From the NCBI RefSeq assembly GCF_022095615.2, contig NZ_CP155559.1, positions 3,655,501 to 3,719,500 of the forward strand: a DNA stretch of 64,000 nucleotides. Direction: 5' to 3'. A program made the position numbers and the translations under genes. Under the pieces are notes generated by a model. The model worked only from the letters and a program-made list of their open reading frames with translations, made no database searches and was not told the DNA's origin. Positions within the stretch are counted from its first letter, which is position 1; every line of letters begins with the position of its first letter. Positions 35,776 to 45,743 of the stretch are shown one piece after another. Source of the DNA: Bacillus thuringiensis. GTDB taxonomy: Bacteria; Bacillota; Bacilli; Bacillales; Bacillaceae_G.

Positions 35776-38541
35776 TTATTTTACATAGTTTTCTTTAACA
35801 ACTGTTGCACAACGCTCACATAATGTTTCATGTTCAGCATCTTTACCAATTGTTTCTGAAACTACCCAACAACGTTCACATGTTTCACCAGTTGCTTGAG
35901 TAACAACAACCGCTGTATGCTCATACTTCGGCGCATCTGCTGGCGCTTCTTCCATCATGCCACCAAGTTTATACTCAGAAACGATGAATAATTGCTTTAA
36001 GTCTTCGCTAATAGACTCTAACATAACTTTCATTTCTACAGTCGGATATAGCGTAATACTTGCATTTAATGACTTACCGATTACTTTCTCATTACGAGCT
36101 ACTTCTAACGCTTTTAATACATCATCACGCAGCGTCATAAATGCATCCCATTTTGTTTTTAATGCTTCCGCACCATCTATTTCTGCAGCTTCTGGCATAT
36201 TAGTTAATTGTACACTTTCTTCTGTTACACCTGGAATGTATGGCCATACTTCATCAGCTGTATGCGGTAAGATTGGTGTTACAAGTTTCGTCAATGCAAC
36301 AAGAACATCATATAATACAGTTTGAATCGCACGACGATCTTCATGGTTTGCACCTTCAATGTATAAAATGTCTTTTGCAAAGTCTAAGTAGAATGAACTT
36401 AAATCAATTGTACAGAAGTTATGAATTGCATGATATACAGCAGCAAAGTCATATGTCTCATATGCTTCTTTTACTTTTGTAATTAAGTCATTTAATTTCA
36501 CTAACATGTAACGATCTACTTCACGAAGTTCAGCTACTGCTACTGTATTTTCACTTGGCTTAAAGTCGTCTAAGTTCCCTAATAAGAAACGGAATGTGTT
36601 ACGAATTTTACGATACACTTCTGCTACTTGTTTTAAAATATCATCTGAAATACGTACGTCAGATTGATAGTCAACAGAAGATACCCATAAGCGTAGAATG
36701 TCTCCGCCTAATTGATCCATAATTTTCTTCGGTACGACGATGTTTCCAATCGATTTACTCATTTTACGTCCTTCACCATCTAATACGAAACCATGGCTTA
36801 GTACGCCTTTATATGGTGCTTTACCTGTTACAGCAACTGCTGTTGATAATGAAGAGTTAAACCAACCACGATATTGGTCAGATCCTTCTAAATATAAATC
36901 TGCTGGACGTTGTAAGTCATCGCGCTCTTCTAATACCGCTTGGTGAGAAGAACCTGAGTCGAACCATACATCCATGATGTCTGTTTCTTTACGGAATTCA
37001 CCATTTGGGCTACCTGTATGTGTAAATCCTTCTGGTAATAGATCTTTCGCTTCACGCTCGAACCATACGTTAGAACCGTGTTCACGGAATAAATCTGCTA
37101 CATGGTTAATTGTTTCATCTGTAATAATTGGATCACCATTCTCAGCATAGAATACAGGAATTGGCACACCCCATGCACGCTGACGAGAAATACACCAGTC
37201 ACCACGGTCACGAACCATGTTATGAAGACGAGTTTCTCCCCATGCTGGTACCCATTTTGTTTCCGCAACAGCTTCTAATAATTCTTTACGGAACGCTTCA
37301 ATAGATGCAAACCACTGTGCTGTCGCACGGAAAATAATTGGTTTTTTCGTTCTCCAATCATGTGGGTATGAATGCGTAATGAATGTTAGTTTCAGTAACG
37401 CGCCTACTTCTTCTAATTTTTCTGTAATTGGCTTGTTAGCTTTATCATAGAATAAGCCTTCAAATCCAGGTGCTTCATTTGTTAATACACCTTTATCATC
37501 AACTGGGCAAAGTACTTCTAATCCATACTTTTTACCAACAACGAAGTCATCTTCCCCGTGTCCTGGTGCTGTATGAACACAACCTGTACCTGCATCTGTT
37601 GTTACGTGATCTCCTAGCATAACTAATGAATCACGATCGTAGAATGGATGTTTTGCAACTGTATACTCAAGTTCGCTACCTTTTACCGTTTTCACAACTT
37701 CAGCATTTTCCCACTCTAACGTTTTTGCAACTGTCTCAAATAGTTCAGAAGCAATAATATATTTTTCATCATTTACTTTTACAATAGCGTATTCAAGTTC
37801 TGGGTGAACAGAAATACCTAAGTTTGCAGGCAACGTCCAAGGTGTTGTTGTCCAGATAATGAATTTCTCATCACCTTCTAATACGTTCTTTCCGTCTTTT
37901 ACAGGGAATGCTACGTAAATAGATGCTGATTTTTTATCTTGGTATTCAATTTCAGCTTCTGCTAAAGCTGATTCACTCGTTGGAGACCAGTAAACTGGTT
38001 TTTGCCCTTTATAGATATAACCTTTTTTCGCCATATCACCAAACACTTTAATTTGTTGCGCTTCATAAGCTGGCTCTAAAGTAATATATGGGTTATCCCA
38101 ATCAGCACGTACACCTAAACGCTTAAATTGTTCACGTTGACGTTCTACTTGTTCATATGCATACTCTGCACATAACTTACGGAACTCAGCAACTGTCATT
38201 TCTTTACGCTTTACACCTTTATTTGTTAAAGCTTGCTCAATTGGTAAACCGTGTGTATCCCAACCTGGTACATATGGTGCACAGTAACCAGTCATTGATT
38301 TATAACGAACAATAAAGTCTTTTAACACTTTATTTAACGCATGTCCCATATGAATGTCACCATTCGCATATGGAGGTCCATCATGCAGTACAAATAAAGG
38401 ACGACCTTTCGTATGTTCTTGTACCTTTTCATAAATATTCATTTCAGCCCACTGTTCTTGCATTGCAGGCTCACGTTTTGGTAAATTCCCACGCATTGGG
38501 AACTCTGTTTTTGGCATTAGTAATGTATTTTTGTACTCCAT
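35776..38541 (-). CDS. ileS: Isoleucyl-tRNA synthetase
   Basis: A 921-residue class I synthetase with the HMGH signature ([10 protein letters not shown]), the CP1 editing domain (residues about 190-390, [12 protein letters not shown]), KMSKS ([10 protein letters not shown]), an anticodon-binding domain and a C-terminal zinc finger with CERCWVVSE and CERC. ATG 38541 follows AAGGAGG by 8 nt. A TTG six nt upstream has no advantage. Expression is governed by the T-box leader. Confidence 0.97.
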   Translation of the reverse strand: MEYKNTLLMPKTEFPMRGNLPKREPAMQEQWAEMNIYEKVQEHTKGRPLFVLHDGPPYANGDIHMGHALNKVLKDFIVRYKSMTGYCAPYVPGWDTHGLPIEQALTNKGVKRKEMTVAEFRKLCAEYAYEQVERQREQFKRLGVRADWDNPYITLEPAYEAQQIKVFGDMAKKGYIYKGQKPVYWSPTSESALAEAEIEYQDKKSASIYVAFPVKDGKNVLEGDEKFIIWTTTPWTLPANLGISVHPELEYAIVKVNDEKYIIASELFETVAKTLEWENAEVVKTVKGSELEYTVAKHPFYDRDSLVMLGDHVTTDAGTGCVHTAPGHGEDDFVVGKKYGLEVLCPVDDKGVLTNEAPGFEGLFYDKANKPITEKLEEVGALLKLTFITHSYPHDWRTKKPIIFRATAQWFASIEAFRKELLEAVAETKWVPAWGETRLHNMVRDRGDWCISRQRAWGVPIPVFYAENGDPIITDETINHVADLFREHGSNVWFEREAKDLLPEGFTHTGSPNGEFRKETDIMDVWFDSGSSHQAVLEERDDLQRPADLYLEGSDQYRGWFNSSLSTAVAVTGKAPYKGVLSHGFVLDGEGRKMSKSIGNIVVPKKIMDQLGGDILRLWVSSVDYQSDVRISDDILKQVAEVYRKIRNTFRFLLGNLDDFKPSENTVAVAELREVDRYMLVKLNDLITKVKEAYETYDFAAVYHAIHNFCTIDLSSFYLDFAKDILYIEGANHEDRRAIQTVLYDVLVALTKLVTPILPHTADEVWPYIPGVTEESVQLTNMPEAAEIDGAEALKTKWDAFMTLRDDVLKALEVARNEKVIGKSLNASITLYPTVEMKVMLESISEDLKQLFIVSEYKLGGMMEEAPADAPKYEHTAVVVTQATGETCERCWVVSETIGKDAEHETLCERCATVVKENYVK

Positions 38542-38589
38542 GCTCAATTCCTCCTTACATGTATAAAAGAAACACTTAAAAAACGGAAT

Positions 38590-38835
38590 AAAAAAGAGAC
38601 TTTCTCATCCCAAAAAGGGACGAGAAAGTCTCCCGCGGTACCACCCTAGTAGATCCTATACGTATGTATACAATCCTCTTTATATTCTTAACGCGAATAT
38701 ACGCCTACGCTTACTCTATTTGTTCAGCGTGGAACTCCAGGGTGATATTCCCATCATCTCCTTATCCTGAGCTTACACCATCCTCAGTTCGCTATATAAG
38801 GTATGAAAAAGGTACTTATCCCTATCTTCGTTTTT
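38590..38835 (-). promoter_or_regulatory. T-box riboswitch leader of ileS
   Basis: The minus-strand RNA contains the T-box core GGGTGGTACCGCGG (complement of 38633-38646), followed by a strong terminator stem (38595-38632) with U tract. Upstream, the Stem I region holds AGGATAAGGAGATGATGGG (AG-box-like) and an ATC specifier (complement of 38744-38746, within AATATCACC), the isoleucine codon. Uncharged tRNA-Ile would stabilise the antiterminator and allow ileS transcription. Confidence 0.94.
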
Positions 38836-38857
38836 CTTAATAAATATGTTGTTTAAA

Positions 38858-38886
38858 ATTATATGTAATAATGAGAAAAACGTCAA
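38858..38886 (-). promoter_or_regulatory. SigA promoter of ileS
   Basis: On minus: TTGACG (complement of 38881-38886), a 17-bp spacer and a consensus TATAAT (38858-38863). The -35 lies only 2 nt past the divIVA stop. Start predicted near 38851, upstream of the T-box. Confidence 0.85.
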
Positions 38887-38888
38887 GC

Positions 38889-39395
38889 TTACACTGTTTC
38901 TTCTTTTTTCAACAGTTCATCTACTTCGTCTTCTAACTCAATTAGTTTATCCCAATCATCGTTGTTTAACATTTCAAGCTGTGTTTCTAGTAACATACGG
39001 AAACGAGTGCGGAATACTTTCGCTTGTTTCTTTAGCTCTTCAATATCAAAAGCAACTTTTCTTGATTTTACTAACGCTTCGTTAATAATACGGTCTGCAT
39101 TCTTTTCAGCTTCACGTACGATTAATTTTGCTTCTTTTTGCGCATTACGTTTTACTTCTTCCGCTGCTTCTTGTGCAACGACGATAGATTTGTTTAACGT
39201 ATCTTCAATATTAGAGAAATGATCTAACTTCCCTTCTAATTGCGCAACTTTTTCTTCTAAAGCTTTTTTCTCACGAATGACTAATTCATAATCTTTGATA
39301 ATTTGATCAAGAAACTCATTTACTTGATCTTCATCATAGCCACGGAATCCGCGACCAAATTCTTTGTTATGAATATCTAATGGTGTTAACGGCAC
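38889..39395 (-). CDS. divIVA: Septum-site and polar scaffold protein DivIVA
   Basis: A 168-residue coiled-coil protein that senses negative membrane curvature at poles and septa. The membrane-binding N terminus (PLTPLDIHNKEFGRGFRGYDEDQVNEFLD) is intact and two coiled-coil stretches follow. It positions MinCD through MinJ and anchors the chromosome pole in sporulation. The start is GTG 39395 with GGAGGTG 5 nt upstream. A consensus Spo0A box sits in its promoter region. Confidence 0.96.
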   Translation of the reverse strand: MPLTPLDIHNKEFGRGFRGYDEDQVNEFLDQIIKDYELVIREKKALEEKVAQLEGKLDHFSNIEDTLNKSIVVAQEAAEEVKRNAQKEAKLIVREAEKNADRIINEALVKSRKVAFDIEELKKQAKVFRTRFRMLLETQLEMLNNDDWDKLIELEDEVDELLKKEETV

Positions 39396-39435
39396 AACGC
39401 CACCTCCAAGTAGTTATCTAAATTTCCTCTTTCAA

Positions 39436-39458
39436 TTATATCTTTTCTTCGACAAAAT
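39436..39458 (-). promoter_or_regulatory. Candidate divIVA promoter with Spo0A box
   Basis: On minus, TTTTGTCGAA (complement of 39449-39458) matches the Spo0A box consensus and lies 7 nt upstream of a TATAAT hexamer (complement of 39436-39441). No good -35 is seen, so the -10 would depend on an activator. Confidence 0.5.
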
Positions 39459-39484
39459 AGGAGGATTTCCTTCTAAAAAACCAA

Positions 39485-40252
39485 TCATTTTAGTATACCA
39501 TACAAAATTCTCCATTTGTCGCGCTTTGTTCTACCTTCTACAGAAAACAATTTACTTCGTCCATATCCTCTCACTGAAAAAACATCTCCTGGATAACATT
39601 CATAAGAAGTTTGCTCCACTGTTTTCCAATTCACTTTTACTAAACCATTTTTTATGAAAGGTTGTACTTTTTGTCTGGATATATGTAGCATTTCAGCTAA
39701 CATAACATCTAAACGAAGTGAAGAAACCGTTCCAGATTTCTCTCCCCATGTTTCTTGCATCTGTAGAATTCTTTCTCCTTGCACTGGTGATAAGGAGACT
39801 TTTACTTTCCCTATAGATTGTAAGTTCATCTCAATATAAGATACAACTTCTTTCGCAACTACAATTTGGGCACGATCTTCTTGAAGCAAAATATCACCAC
39901 ATTTTTCTCTCGTTAAACCAAGAGACATAAATGTACCTAATATTTGCCTATGTTCTAGCGTATAAAACTTGGAAGGATAGTCAATTTCCAATACTTCTAC
40001 TTGAAATTCCTCTTCATTCACTTCTAGATAATCTGGATAAATGAGTGCTCTTTTACGCTCTGCATGAGGCGTTGCACCATCAAACTGTACAGCAACATCC
40101 CCTTGACCTATCACCATAGTGACAATTTGTTGTTGTCTTGGATCAAGGAAGTCTGTTAACTTCACTTGATGGTACTCCCCTGCTCGCTTCCACTCTAACA
40201 CCTTATCCACAAAGACCTCTTCATCGGGTCTGAAATGTTCATAGATGCTCAT
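39485..40252 (-). CDS. ylmH: S4-domain RNA-binding protein YlmH
   Basis: A 255-residue protein with an N-terminal YlmH-specific domain and a C-terminal S4 domain (about 180-245: RLDVMLAEMLHISRQKVQPFIKNGLVKVNW). In Bacillus subtilis, YlmH binds stalled 50S subunits and participates in ribosome-associated quality control together with RqcH. It lies in the conserved ylm cluster between ylmG and divIVA. Confidence 0.92.
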   Translation of the reverse strand: MSIYEHFRPDEEVFVDKVLEWKRAGEYHQVKLTDFLDPRQQQIVTMVIGQGDVAVQFDGATPHAERKRALIYPDYLEVNEEEFQVEVLEIDYPSKFYTLEHRQILGTFMSLGLTREKCGDILLQEDRAQIVVAKEVVSYIEMNLQSIGKVKVSLSPVQGERILQMQETWGEKSGTVSSLRLDVMLAEMLHISRQKVQPFIKNGLVKVNWKTVEQTSYECYPGDVFSVRGYGRSKLFSVEGRTKRDKWRILYGILK

Positions 40253-40267
40253 GTATTTAACCTCTTA

Positions 40268-40531
40268 CTATAAGAAATAGCGGAATATACTTACTAAACC
40301 ATTCGTAGCAAGCTTTAACGTGAAAATCGCAACGAGTGGAGAGATATCAATCATACCAAGCGGCGGAATAAATCTGCGAAATGGTTCTAAATATGGTTCA
40401 CAAATACGCGCAAGAATATCTCCGAAAGTTGATTCCTTTGCACCAGGGAACCATGATAGGAGAATGTAAATAATAAGTGCCCACGAGTAGATCTCGATAG
40501 CATAAACTAAAAGCCTTAAAACTGTTTCCAT
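40268..40531 (-). CDS. ylmG: YggT-family membrane protein YlmG
   Basis: An 87-residue protein with two membrane segments and the conserved YggT motif EPYLEPFRRFIPPLGMIDISP. Family members, including plastid homologues, are linked to division and membrane protein organisation, with no defined activity. It starts 6 nt after sepF, so is probably co-expressed with it. Confidence 0.9.
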   Translation of the reverse strand: METVLRLLVYAIEIYSWALIIYILLSWFPGAKESTFGDILARICEPYLEPFRRFIPPLGMIDISPLVAIFTLKLATNGLVSIFRYFL

Positions 40532-40537
40532 GGCGTA

Positions 40538-41008
40538 TTACCACCTCTTTATATTTGTGTCTTCTTCTTCACCGAATAACTCTGAAATTGCACCAACAAT
40601 ATCTACATTTTCAGGCGTACACATAAATGTTTTCGGTCCTATTTTTTGAATGTCCCCGCCTATAGCGTATACAGTACCACTTAAAAAGTCAACGATACGT
40701 ACAGCTTGATCAGTAGACATTCGTTGTAAGTTAATCACAACAGCTCGTCTACCTTTTAAATGGTCCGAAATCCCTTGTGCTTCCGAATATGTGCGTGGTT
40801 CTAATAAAACAACTTTTGAAGATTGCTTTGCCGTTTCAATGCTCACAACATTTTGTTTCGGTTGCGCTTTTGGAAACGTAACATCTTGTTGTTCTGGCGG
40901 ATCTTGCTGTTTCTTCATGTCTGTTTGCTCCTTTTCATAACTATATTGAGCTGCTTCTTTTTCTTCCGGTGTATCAAAAAAGAAGTATTTTACTTTTGAC
41001 CAACTCAT
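40538..41008 (-). CDS. sepF: Cell division protein SepF
   Basis: A 156-residue protein with a membrane-targeting amphipathic N terminus ([11 protein letters not shown]), a variable acidic linker, and the C-terminal SepF domain (about 60-145: [31 protein letters not shown]). It forms rings that bundle FtsZ and tether it to the membrane, partly redundant with FtsA. Cluster position between ylmE and ylmG is conserved. Confidence 0.95.
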   Translation of the reverse strand: MSWSKVKYFFFDTPEEKEAAQYSYEKEQTDMKKQQDPPEQQDVTFPKAQPKQNVVSIETAKQSSKVVLLEPRTYSEAQGISDHLKGRRAVVINLQRMSTDQAVRIVDFLSGTVYAIGGDIQKIGPKTFMCTPENVDIVGAISELFGEEEDTNIKRW

Positions 41009-41027
41009 AATAAGATTCTCCTTCCTT

Positions 41028-41702
41028 TTACGCTTTCCCTACTAAAATCGTCCCCAAACGAATATATGTAGCACCTTCTTCAATGGCGATCGTGTAATCA
41101 TTAGACATTCCCATTGATAATTCTTTACATGGCGCATGTAATAATTCTAGCTCCTGCACCTCTGTTTGTAGCGTACGTAACTCCTTAAAACAACGTCTGA
41201 TTTCGTCCTCTTCTTCTGTAAACGGAGCCATTGTCATTAGTCCAACCACTTCAATGTTATCCAATTCTTGCAAACTTTGAATAAAAGAAACGGTTTCTTC
41301 TATTGCCAATCCTTGCTTTGATTCTTCAGATGATGTTTTCACTTGAATAAAACATTTCACTTTCTTATCAGCACGTTTTTGAATTTCTTTTGCAAGCGAA
41401 AGACGATCTAACGAATGTAAATAATCAATTTCATTAATGATTTCTTTTACTTTTCTCGTTTGTAATGATCCAATAAAATGCCAATTCACTTTTGAGCCGA
41501 AATGTTCGTACTTCTGTAAGAAACCTTCATTTCTATTTTCACCTAAATCGCTAATTCCAGCTTCAACTACTTCGTTTGTTTTTTCAATTCCTACCGTTTT
41601 TGTAACCGCAATGAGTTTAATATCTTGCAACGAACGTCCCGCTCGTACGCAAGATTGTTTAATTGCTTCGTTTACAGTTGTTAAATTTTTTTGTACTGTC
41701 AC
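41028..41702 (-). CDS. ylmE: YggS/PLPBP-family pyridoxal phosphate homeostasis protein (YlmE)
   Basis: A 224-residue alanine-racemase-like barrel. The PLP lysine is in [11 protein letters not shown] (about residue 35), and conserved [18 protein letters not shown] and [22 protein letters not shown] segments are present. Members buffer PLP and affect amino acid metabolism; no catalysis is established. It overlaps ylmD by 4 nt. Confidence 0.92.
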   Translation of the reverse strand: MTVQKNLTTVNEAIKQSCVRAGRSLQDIKLIAVTKTVGIEKTNEVVEAGISDLGENRNEGFLQKYEHFGSKVNWHFIGSLQTRKVKEIINEIDYLHSLDRLSLAKEIQKRADKKVKCFIQVKTSSEESKQGLAIEETVSFIQSLQELDNIEVVGLMTMAPFTEEEDEIRRCFKELRTLQTEVQELELLHAPCKELSMGMSNDYTIAIEEGATYIRLGTILVGKA

Positions 41703-42517
41703 TTGCTTTCTTCCTCCTTAAAACCTATGAAACTCAACATTCTCCCTGTCTTACCTTGATCACGACGATGAGAGAAAAATAGTTGTTCTTCACAGCTTGT
41801 ACAAAGAGATGACATTACAATATTCTCTTCTTTTATGCCTGCTTGTACACATAATATACGATTAATTTCTTTTAAATTAATTGCGTACTGCCCGTCAGAA
41901 ATTTTTTTATAAGGGACAGGACCGTTTACTACTTGCTCTGCTGCTGTTAACACTCGGTCATCAACAACGTAACAACAAGATCCAATTGATGGCCCAATTG
42001 CAACATGAATTTCATCACTTGAAATCCCTTCTGCATTCCATTTTTGAATCATTTCCTTTGCGATCTCTTTTACAGTCCCTTTCCATCCAGCATGCGCAAG
42101 TCCTATCATACCATGTGATGGTGCATAAAAATAGAGTGGAACACAATCCGCGTAACATGATGTTAGAAGAACATCATTATTAGTCGTATAAATGCCATCT
42201 GTTTTTGAAATGCCGTCTTCATATGAATAGACGCCACTTCCTTTTTCCTGTTGTCCTACTTTTTCAACACGATGATCATGCACTTGTTCAGAGCAAATCC
42301 AGTTTTCTAATGGTTTTTGTAATTTATTTGCTAAAATGCGTCTGTTTGCATGAACGTTCTCCACGATATCATTCACATGTAATCCTAAATTCATCGCATG
42401 AAAGGAGCCCGTACTTACCCCACCATCTTTTGTCGTAAATCCAGCTGTAATGTTTCCAAGTTCTTTCCACGCTTGTAAATACAGTATACCGTCCACATAT
42501 TTAAATGGTTGTCTCAT
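41699..42517 (-). CDS. ylmD: Laccase-domain (YfiH/PgeF-family) multicopper purine nucleoside/peptidoglycan-editing protein (YlmD)
   Basis: A 272-residue DUF152 protein with the metal-site motifs CYADCVPLYFYAP, GLAHAGWKGT and a late CTSC. Family members are reported as zinc purine nucleoside phosphorylases/adenosine deaminases, and in E. coli as peptidoglycan-editing factor. ATG 42517 follows AAAGGAG by 6 nt and is preferred over the longer frame to 42556, which runs into the upstream terminator. Confidence 0.9.
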   Translation of the reverse strand: MRQPFKYVDGILYLQAWKELGNITAGFTTKDGGVSTGSFHAMNLGLHVNDIVENVHANRRILANKLQKPLENWICSEQVHDHRVEKVGQQEKGSGVYSYEDGISKTDGIYTTNNDVLLTSCYADCVPLYFYAPSHGMIGLAHAGWKGTVKEIAKEMIQKWNAEGISSDEIHVAIGPSIGSCCYVVDDRVLTAAEQVVNGPVPYKKISDGQYAINLKEINRILCVQAGIKEENIVMSSLCTSCEEQLFFSHRRDQGKTGRMLSFIGFKEEESK

Positions 42518-42543
42518 AAAGTGACTCCTTTTAATTAAAATAA

Positions 42544-42586
42544 CATAAAAAAGCATGGTACTTCCTGTCTATTTTACCATACTTTT
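42544..42586 (-). terminator. Intrinsic terminator after ymxH
   Basis: A 12-bp stem (42549-42560 with 42575-42586, one G-U pair on minus) and 14-nt loop, followed by U residues on minus. It separates the ymxH gene from the ylmD operon. Confidence 0.72.
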
Positions 42587-42634
42587 ATTTTTTCATAATG
42601 CCAACAGAAAAAAAAGAGGAATTTGTAATATTCT

Positions 42635-42919
42635 TTATGAAATTGTCGGTGTTTGTATTGATTCTGTTACAGAATTAACAGGATTTACTCTAACAAGTAT
42701 GACATCTTCCCCAATTTTCATAATTTCCTCCCAAGGAATTACAATTTCTACATCCTTCCCAAAAATCCCTAACATACGTGCCTGTTTGGAAATAATAATA
42801 GACTCGATCTTCCCTGTGTTCATATCAATTTCAATATCTCCAATATTCCCAAGCCTTTTTCCATCTGAAACATTTATTATATCTTTCATCTGCAACTCTG
42901 AGATTCTTATCACTTTCAT
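42635..42919 (-). CDS. YlmC/YmxH-family sporulation protein (PRC-barrel)
   Basis: A 94-residue protein with a PRC-barrel fold signature (ISELQMKDIINVSDGKRLGNIGDIEIDMNTGKIESIII) found in small Bacillus sporulation proteins YlmC and YmxH. Location between sigG and ylmD matches ylmC. The biochemical role is unknown. It has its own terminator and thus is a single-gene unit. Confidence 0.85.
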   Translation of the reverse strand: MKVIRISELQMKDIINVSDGKRLGNIGDIEIDMNTGKIESIIISKQARMLGIFGKDVEIVIPWEEIMKIGEDVILVRVNPVNSVTESIQTPTIS

Positions 42920-43056
42920 CCTCTCCCTTATATATGACGAATTGAAAAAACACTTTTTCTCAAATTACCAGGAAGCACCCTCTACTAATCCCATATTATT
43001 TTCATTATATGAACACAGCTGCCCTACTATGAGCGAAGACAAACTATATTACATAT

Positions 43057-43086
43057 AAAAAGGCTTCACCATAAATGGTGAAACCT
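43057..43086 (-). terminator. Intrinsic terminator after sigG
   Basis: An 11-bp stem (43060-43070 with 43076-43086, with one G-U) and 5-nt loop. U residues follow on minus (complement of 43057-43061). It overlaps the sigG stop. Confidence 0.85.
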
Positions 43087-43865
43087 TATCCTTGAATCGT
43101 TTTATTCATTTGTTTAATAGCTGATTTCTCTAAACGTGACACTTGTGCTTGAGAAATCCCAATTTCTTCTGCAACTTCCATTTGTGTTTTTCCTTGAAAG
43201 AAACGTTTTCGAATAATCATTTTCTCACGATCATTTAAACGCTTCATCCCTTCTTTCAGTGCTAACTCTTCAACCCACTGCTCGTCCTTTTGTTTTTCAT
43301 CACTTAACTGATCCATAACAAAAATAGGATCTCCCCCATCGTTATAAATCGGCTCAAATAATGAAACTGGATCTTGAATCGCATCTAAAGCAAAAACAAT
43401 TTCTTCATGAGTCACTTCAAGCACTTTTGCAATATCCATTGCTGTTGGTTCTTTTGAATTTTCTGCAATCAATTTCTCTCTTACTTGTAACGCTTTATAC
43501 GCAATATCTCGTAATGATCGTGATACGCGAATCGGATTGTTATCACGCAAATATCTGCGTATTTCCCCAATAATCATCGGCACAGCATACGTTGAAAATT
43601 TTACATTTTGACCTAAATCAAAGTTATCAATGGATTTCATAAGTCCGATGCAACCAACTTGAAATAAATCGTCAACATATTCTCCTCTGTTATTAAATCT
43701 CTGGATGACGCTCAGTACAAGACGTAAGTTTCCATTCACTAATTTCTCTCTTGCGCTTATCTCTCCACTTTGCATTTCACGAAATAATTTACGCATTTCA
43801 TCATTTTTTAGTACGGGAAGTTTAGCTGTATCAACACCGCAAATTTCTACTTTGTTTCTCGTCAA
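43086..43865 (-). CDS. sigG: Late forespore RNA polymerase sigma factor SigG
   Basis: A 259-residue sigma-70 family protein. Region 2 (RLVLSVIQRFNNRGEYVDDLFQVG), region 3 and region 4 helix-turn-helix (TQMEVAEEIGISQAQVSRLEK) are intact. Conserved sequence begins with RNKVEICGVDTAKLPVLKN, so the start is TTG 43865, 6 nt after AGGAGGG; the next in-frame ATG lies inside the conserved region. The Shine-Dalgarno can pair with an upstream CUCC, which fits reported translational damping of sigG in Bacillus subtilis. SigG is activated in the forespore after engulfment. Confidence 0.95.
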   Translation of the reverse strand: MTRNKVEICGVDTAKLPVLKNDEMRKLFREMQSGEISAREKLVNGNLRLVLSVIQRFNNRGEYVDDLFQVGCIGLMKSIDNFDLGQNVKFSTYAVPMIIGEIRRYLRDNNPIRVSRSLRDIAYKALQVREKLIAENSKEPTAMDIAKVLEVTHEEIVFALDAIQDPVSLFEPIYNDGGDPIFVMDQLSDEKQKDEQWVEELALKEGMKRLNDREKMIIRKRFFQGKTQMEVAEEIGISQAQVSRLEKSAIKQMNKTIQG

Positions 43866-43901
43866 AGTGTTCCCTCCTATCGGGAGTTGCTGTACAGTGT
43901 A

Positions 43902-43930
43902 AAGTATTTCCTTTGAAGGGGATTTTATGC
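43902..43930 (-). promoter_or_regulatory. Candidate SigF-type promoter of sigG
   Basis: On minus, GCATA (complement of 43926-43930), a 14-bp spacer, and GGAAATACTT (complement of 43902-43911), which fits GGnnAnAnTT. The spacer is about one base shorter than usual. Start predicted about 43895. Confidence 0.45.
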
Positions 43931-43985
43931 ATGCGGTTTTCTCTTCAATTTTCATTTTCGTCGTCTTTTCTCATACAACGTAAGA

Positions 43986-44022
43986 GAAGAAGACCAGCCT
44001 AGATAACGGCTGGTCTTCTTCT
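43986..44022 (-). terminator. Hairpin between sigE and sigG, probable terminator
   Basis: Arms AGAAGACCAGCC and GGCTGGTCTTCT (about 43988-43999 and 44008-44019, extended by A-T pairs) with an 8-nt loop, directly after the sigE stop. The following sequence on minus is only moderately U-rich, so termination may be partial. Confidence 0.7.
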
Positions 44023-44742
44023 TTACACCATTTTATTAAATTCTTTTCGTAATCTTTTTATGATTCTTTTTTCTAAACGCGAAATGTATGACTGTGAAAT
44101 CCCAAGCATATCCGCCACATCTTTTTGTGTCTTTTCCTCTTCTCCAGCAAGCCCAAACCGAAGTTCCATAATTTGTTTTTCACGATCATTTAATTGATGC
44201 AATGCTTTCATTAGAAGATGACGATCTACAGTAGCTTCTAAATCTTTTGTAATAATATCATCATCTGTACCTAATACATCTGATAGCAAAAGTTCATTCC
44301 CATCCCAATCGATGTTAAGTGGTTCGTCAAAAGAAACCTCTGAACGATTTTTATTATTCCGGCGCAAATGCATTAAAATTTCATTTTCTATACAACGTGA
44401 GGCATATGTTGCTAATTTTATTTTCTTTTCCGGATTAAATGTATTCACTGCTTTAATAAGGCCGATTGTTCCTATACTAATTAAATCTTCAATATTTATC
44501 CCTGTATTTTCAAACTTTCTTGCTATATATACAACTAACCGTAAGTTTCGCTCAATCAGTAACGATCTTGCTGCCTGATCTCCTTTTGGCAATTTATTCA
44601 AAAGAACTTCCTCTTCTTCTTTCGTTAACGGTGGTGGCAACGCTTCACTTCCACCAATGTAATAAATTTCATCGGTCTTAATTCCTAATTTCAGCAATAC
44701 TTTATACCAAAGGTATACTAAATAAAATTTTAATTTCATCAT
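44023..44742 (-). CDS. sigE: Early mother-cell RNA polymerase sigma factor SigE (pro-form)
   Basis: A 239-residue sigma factor with an N-terminal hydrophobic pro-sequence ([20 protein letters not shown]) that is cleaved by SpoIIGA. Region 2 ([24 protein letters not shown]) and region 4 ([21 protein letters not shown]) are intact. ATG 44742 follows GGGAGGCGGG; ATG 44739 is equally possible. It lies 19 nt after spoIIGA, forming the spoIIG operon. Confidence 0.96.
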   Translation of the reverse strand: MMKLKFYLVYLWYKVLLKLGIKTDEIYYIGGSEALPPPLTKEEEEVLLNKLPKGDQAARSLLIERNLRLVVYIARKFENTGINIEDLISIGTIGLIKAVNTFNPEKKIKLATYASRCIENEILMHLRRNNKNRSEVSFDEPLNIDWDGNELLLSDVLGTDDDIITKDLEATVDRHLLMKALHQLNDREKQIMELRFGLAGEEEKTQKDVADMLGISQSYISRLEKRIIKRLRKEFNKMV

Positions 44743-44761
44743 ATTATCCCGCCTCCCATTA

Positions 44762-45679
44762 TTAAGCAATTACCATTTTTTGCGAAATCAACATTTTCGG
44801 ATGCACAATACATTGATACTCTCCATTGGTTGACAACTGTTGTGTATTTAATCCAATCAACACTTTGCTGACTACAATAGAACTACCTTCATGATAAATT
44901 TGCACACTGTCTGGCTTAATTGCCCATAAAAATTGATTCTCTACTCCTACTGCTCTGAAAGGAATTAAGCGTAATTTTGTCGCCCACCCTGAATCATTTT
45001 CTGGTATTTTAGGAATCTCTGTTTTGGAATAAATTTGTTCTGTTAACCAAGCTGGAAAACAATGTTCTAATGATGAAATATGCATAATCATAACGGGTGT
45101 TTTTGTTAACGGGTCGTAAAGTTGGTTCCCACTATCAATTAAACCTGCGAGTTCTAGTTCCTCTTCAGCTAATTGAATTTTCAATTTCACAATTTGATCA
45201 TAGTGTATTTTTGTAACCTCTACGCTTTCAATACGCTTTTTAGAAAAATAATAAATTACTGGAAAACCAAAAACAACAAACAACCAGCTAATTGGATCAC
45301 CGTAAGAAATTGATTGAGATTGAACCAATCCATTTACCATTTCATTCGTTTGCAAAAAGAAATGAGTTCCAATTAACCCTCCGCCAACCATAAAGGTTAC
45401 AAAGTAAAAAGTAAAAACAGTTTGTGTATAGTTTCTAAACGTTGTAAACCCAAATGCTGTATACACAATAAGTAACGAGTACAGTAGTTTCATAATTGGA
45501 TGTGTCATCATAGAAGCAAAAGGAGTAAAGGCAAAAATAACAATGGTTGAACCTATAAATGCCCCTAACACAAGCCTCCATCTTTTGATCTTCTTTTTTA
45601 ACACGGTTGCTGTTAATAAAAGTAAAAGAAAATCAATGCAGGCGTTTAACAACCAAACAACGTCGGCGTAAACAACCAA
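44762..45679 (-). CDS. spoIIGA: Sporulation sigma-E factor-processing peptidase SpoIIGA
   Basis: A 305-residue membrane-embedded aspartic protease that cleaves pro-SigE at the septum. Five N-terminal membrane segments (about 1-150) precede a cytoplasmic catalytic domain with the conserved [20 protein letters not shown] motif, whose Asp is catalytic. The start is TTG 45679 ([12 protein letters not shown]): GAGGTG lies 6 nt upstream, and residues upstream of it are not conserved. It depends on SpoIIR as signal, which is encoded elsewhere. Confidence 0.93.
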   Translation of the reverse strand: MVVYADVVWLLNACIDFLLLLLTATVLKKKIKRWRLVLGAFIGSTIVIFAFTPFASMMTHPIMKLLYSLLIVYTAFGFTTFRNYTQTVFTFYFVTFMVGGGLIGTHFFLQTNEMVNGLVQSQSISYGDPISWLFVVFGFPVIYYFSKKRIESVEVTKIHYDQIVKLKIQLAEEELELAGLIDSGNQLYDPLTKTPVMIMHISSLEHCFPAWLTEQIYSKTEIPKIPENDSGWATKLRLIPFRAVGVENQFLWAIKPDSVQIYHEGSSIVVSKVLIGLNTQQLSTNGEYQCIVHPKMLISQKMVIA

Positions 45680-45709
45680 ACAATTCACCTCTTTTTTTAA
45701 GTTGAGACT

Positions 45710-45743
45710 AGTATAATGCATATCCAATAGGAAAGTGTGTCAA
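45710..45743 (-). promoter_or_regulatory. spoIIG promoter with 22-bp spacer (Spo0A-activated SigA type)
   Basis: TTGACA (complement of 45738-45743) and TATACT (complement of 45710-45715) are separated by 22 bp, the unusual spacing known for the Bacillus subtilis spoIIG promoter. TGTCGGT at 45790-45796 (plus orientation) resembles a Spo0A box and lies upstream. Confidence 0.75.

Noticed and set aside
38590..38650. Long hairpin at 38595-38632 as a plain terminator of a gene upstream
   Set aside because: It is preceded in the RNA by a T-box core and an upstream promoter, so it is the T-box regulated terminator of ileS.
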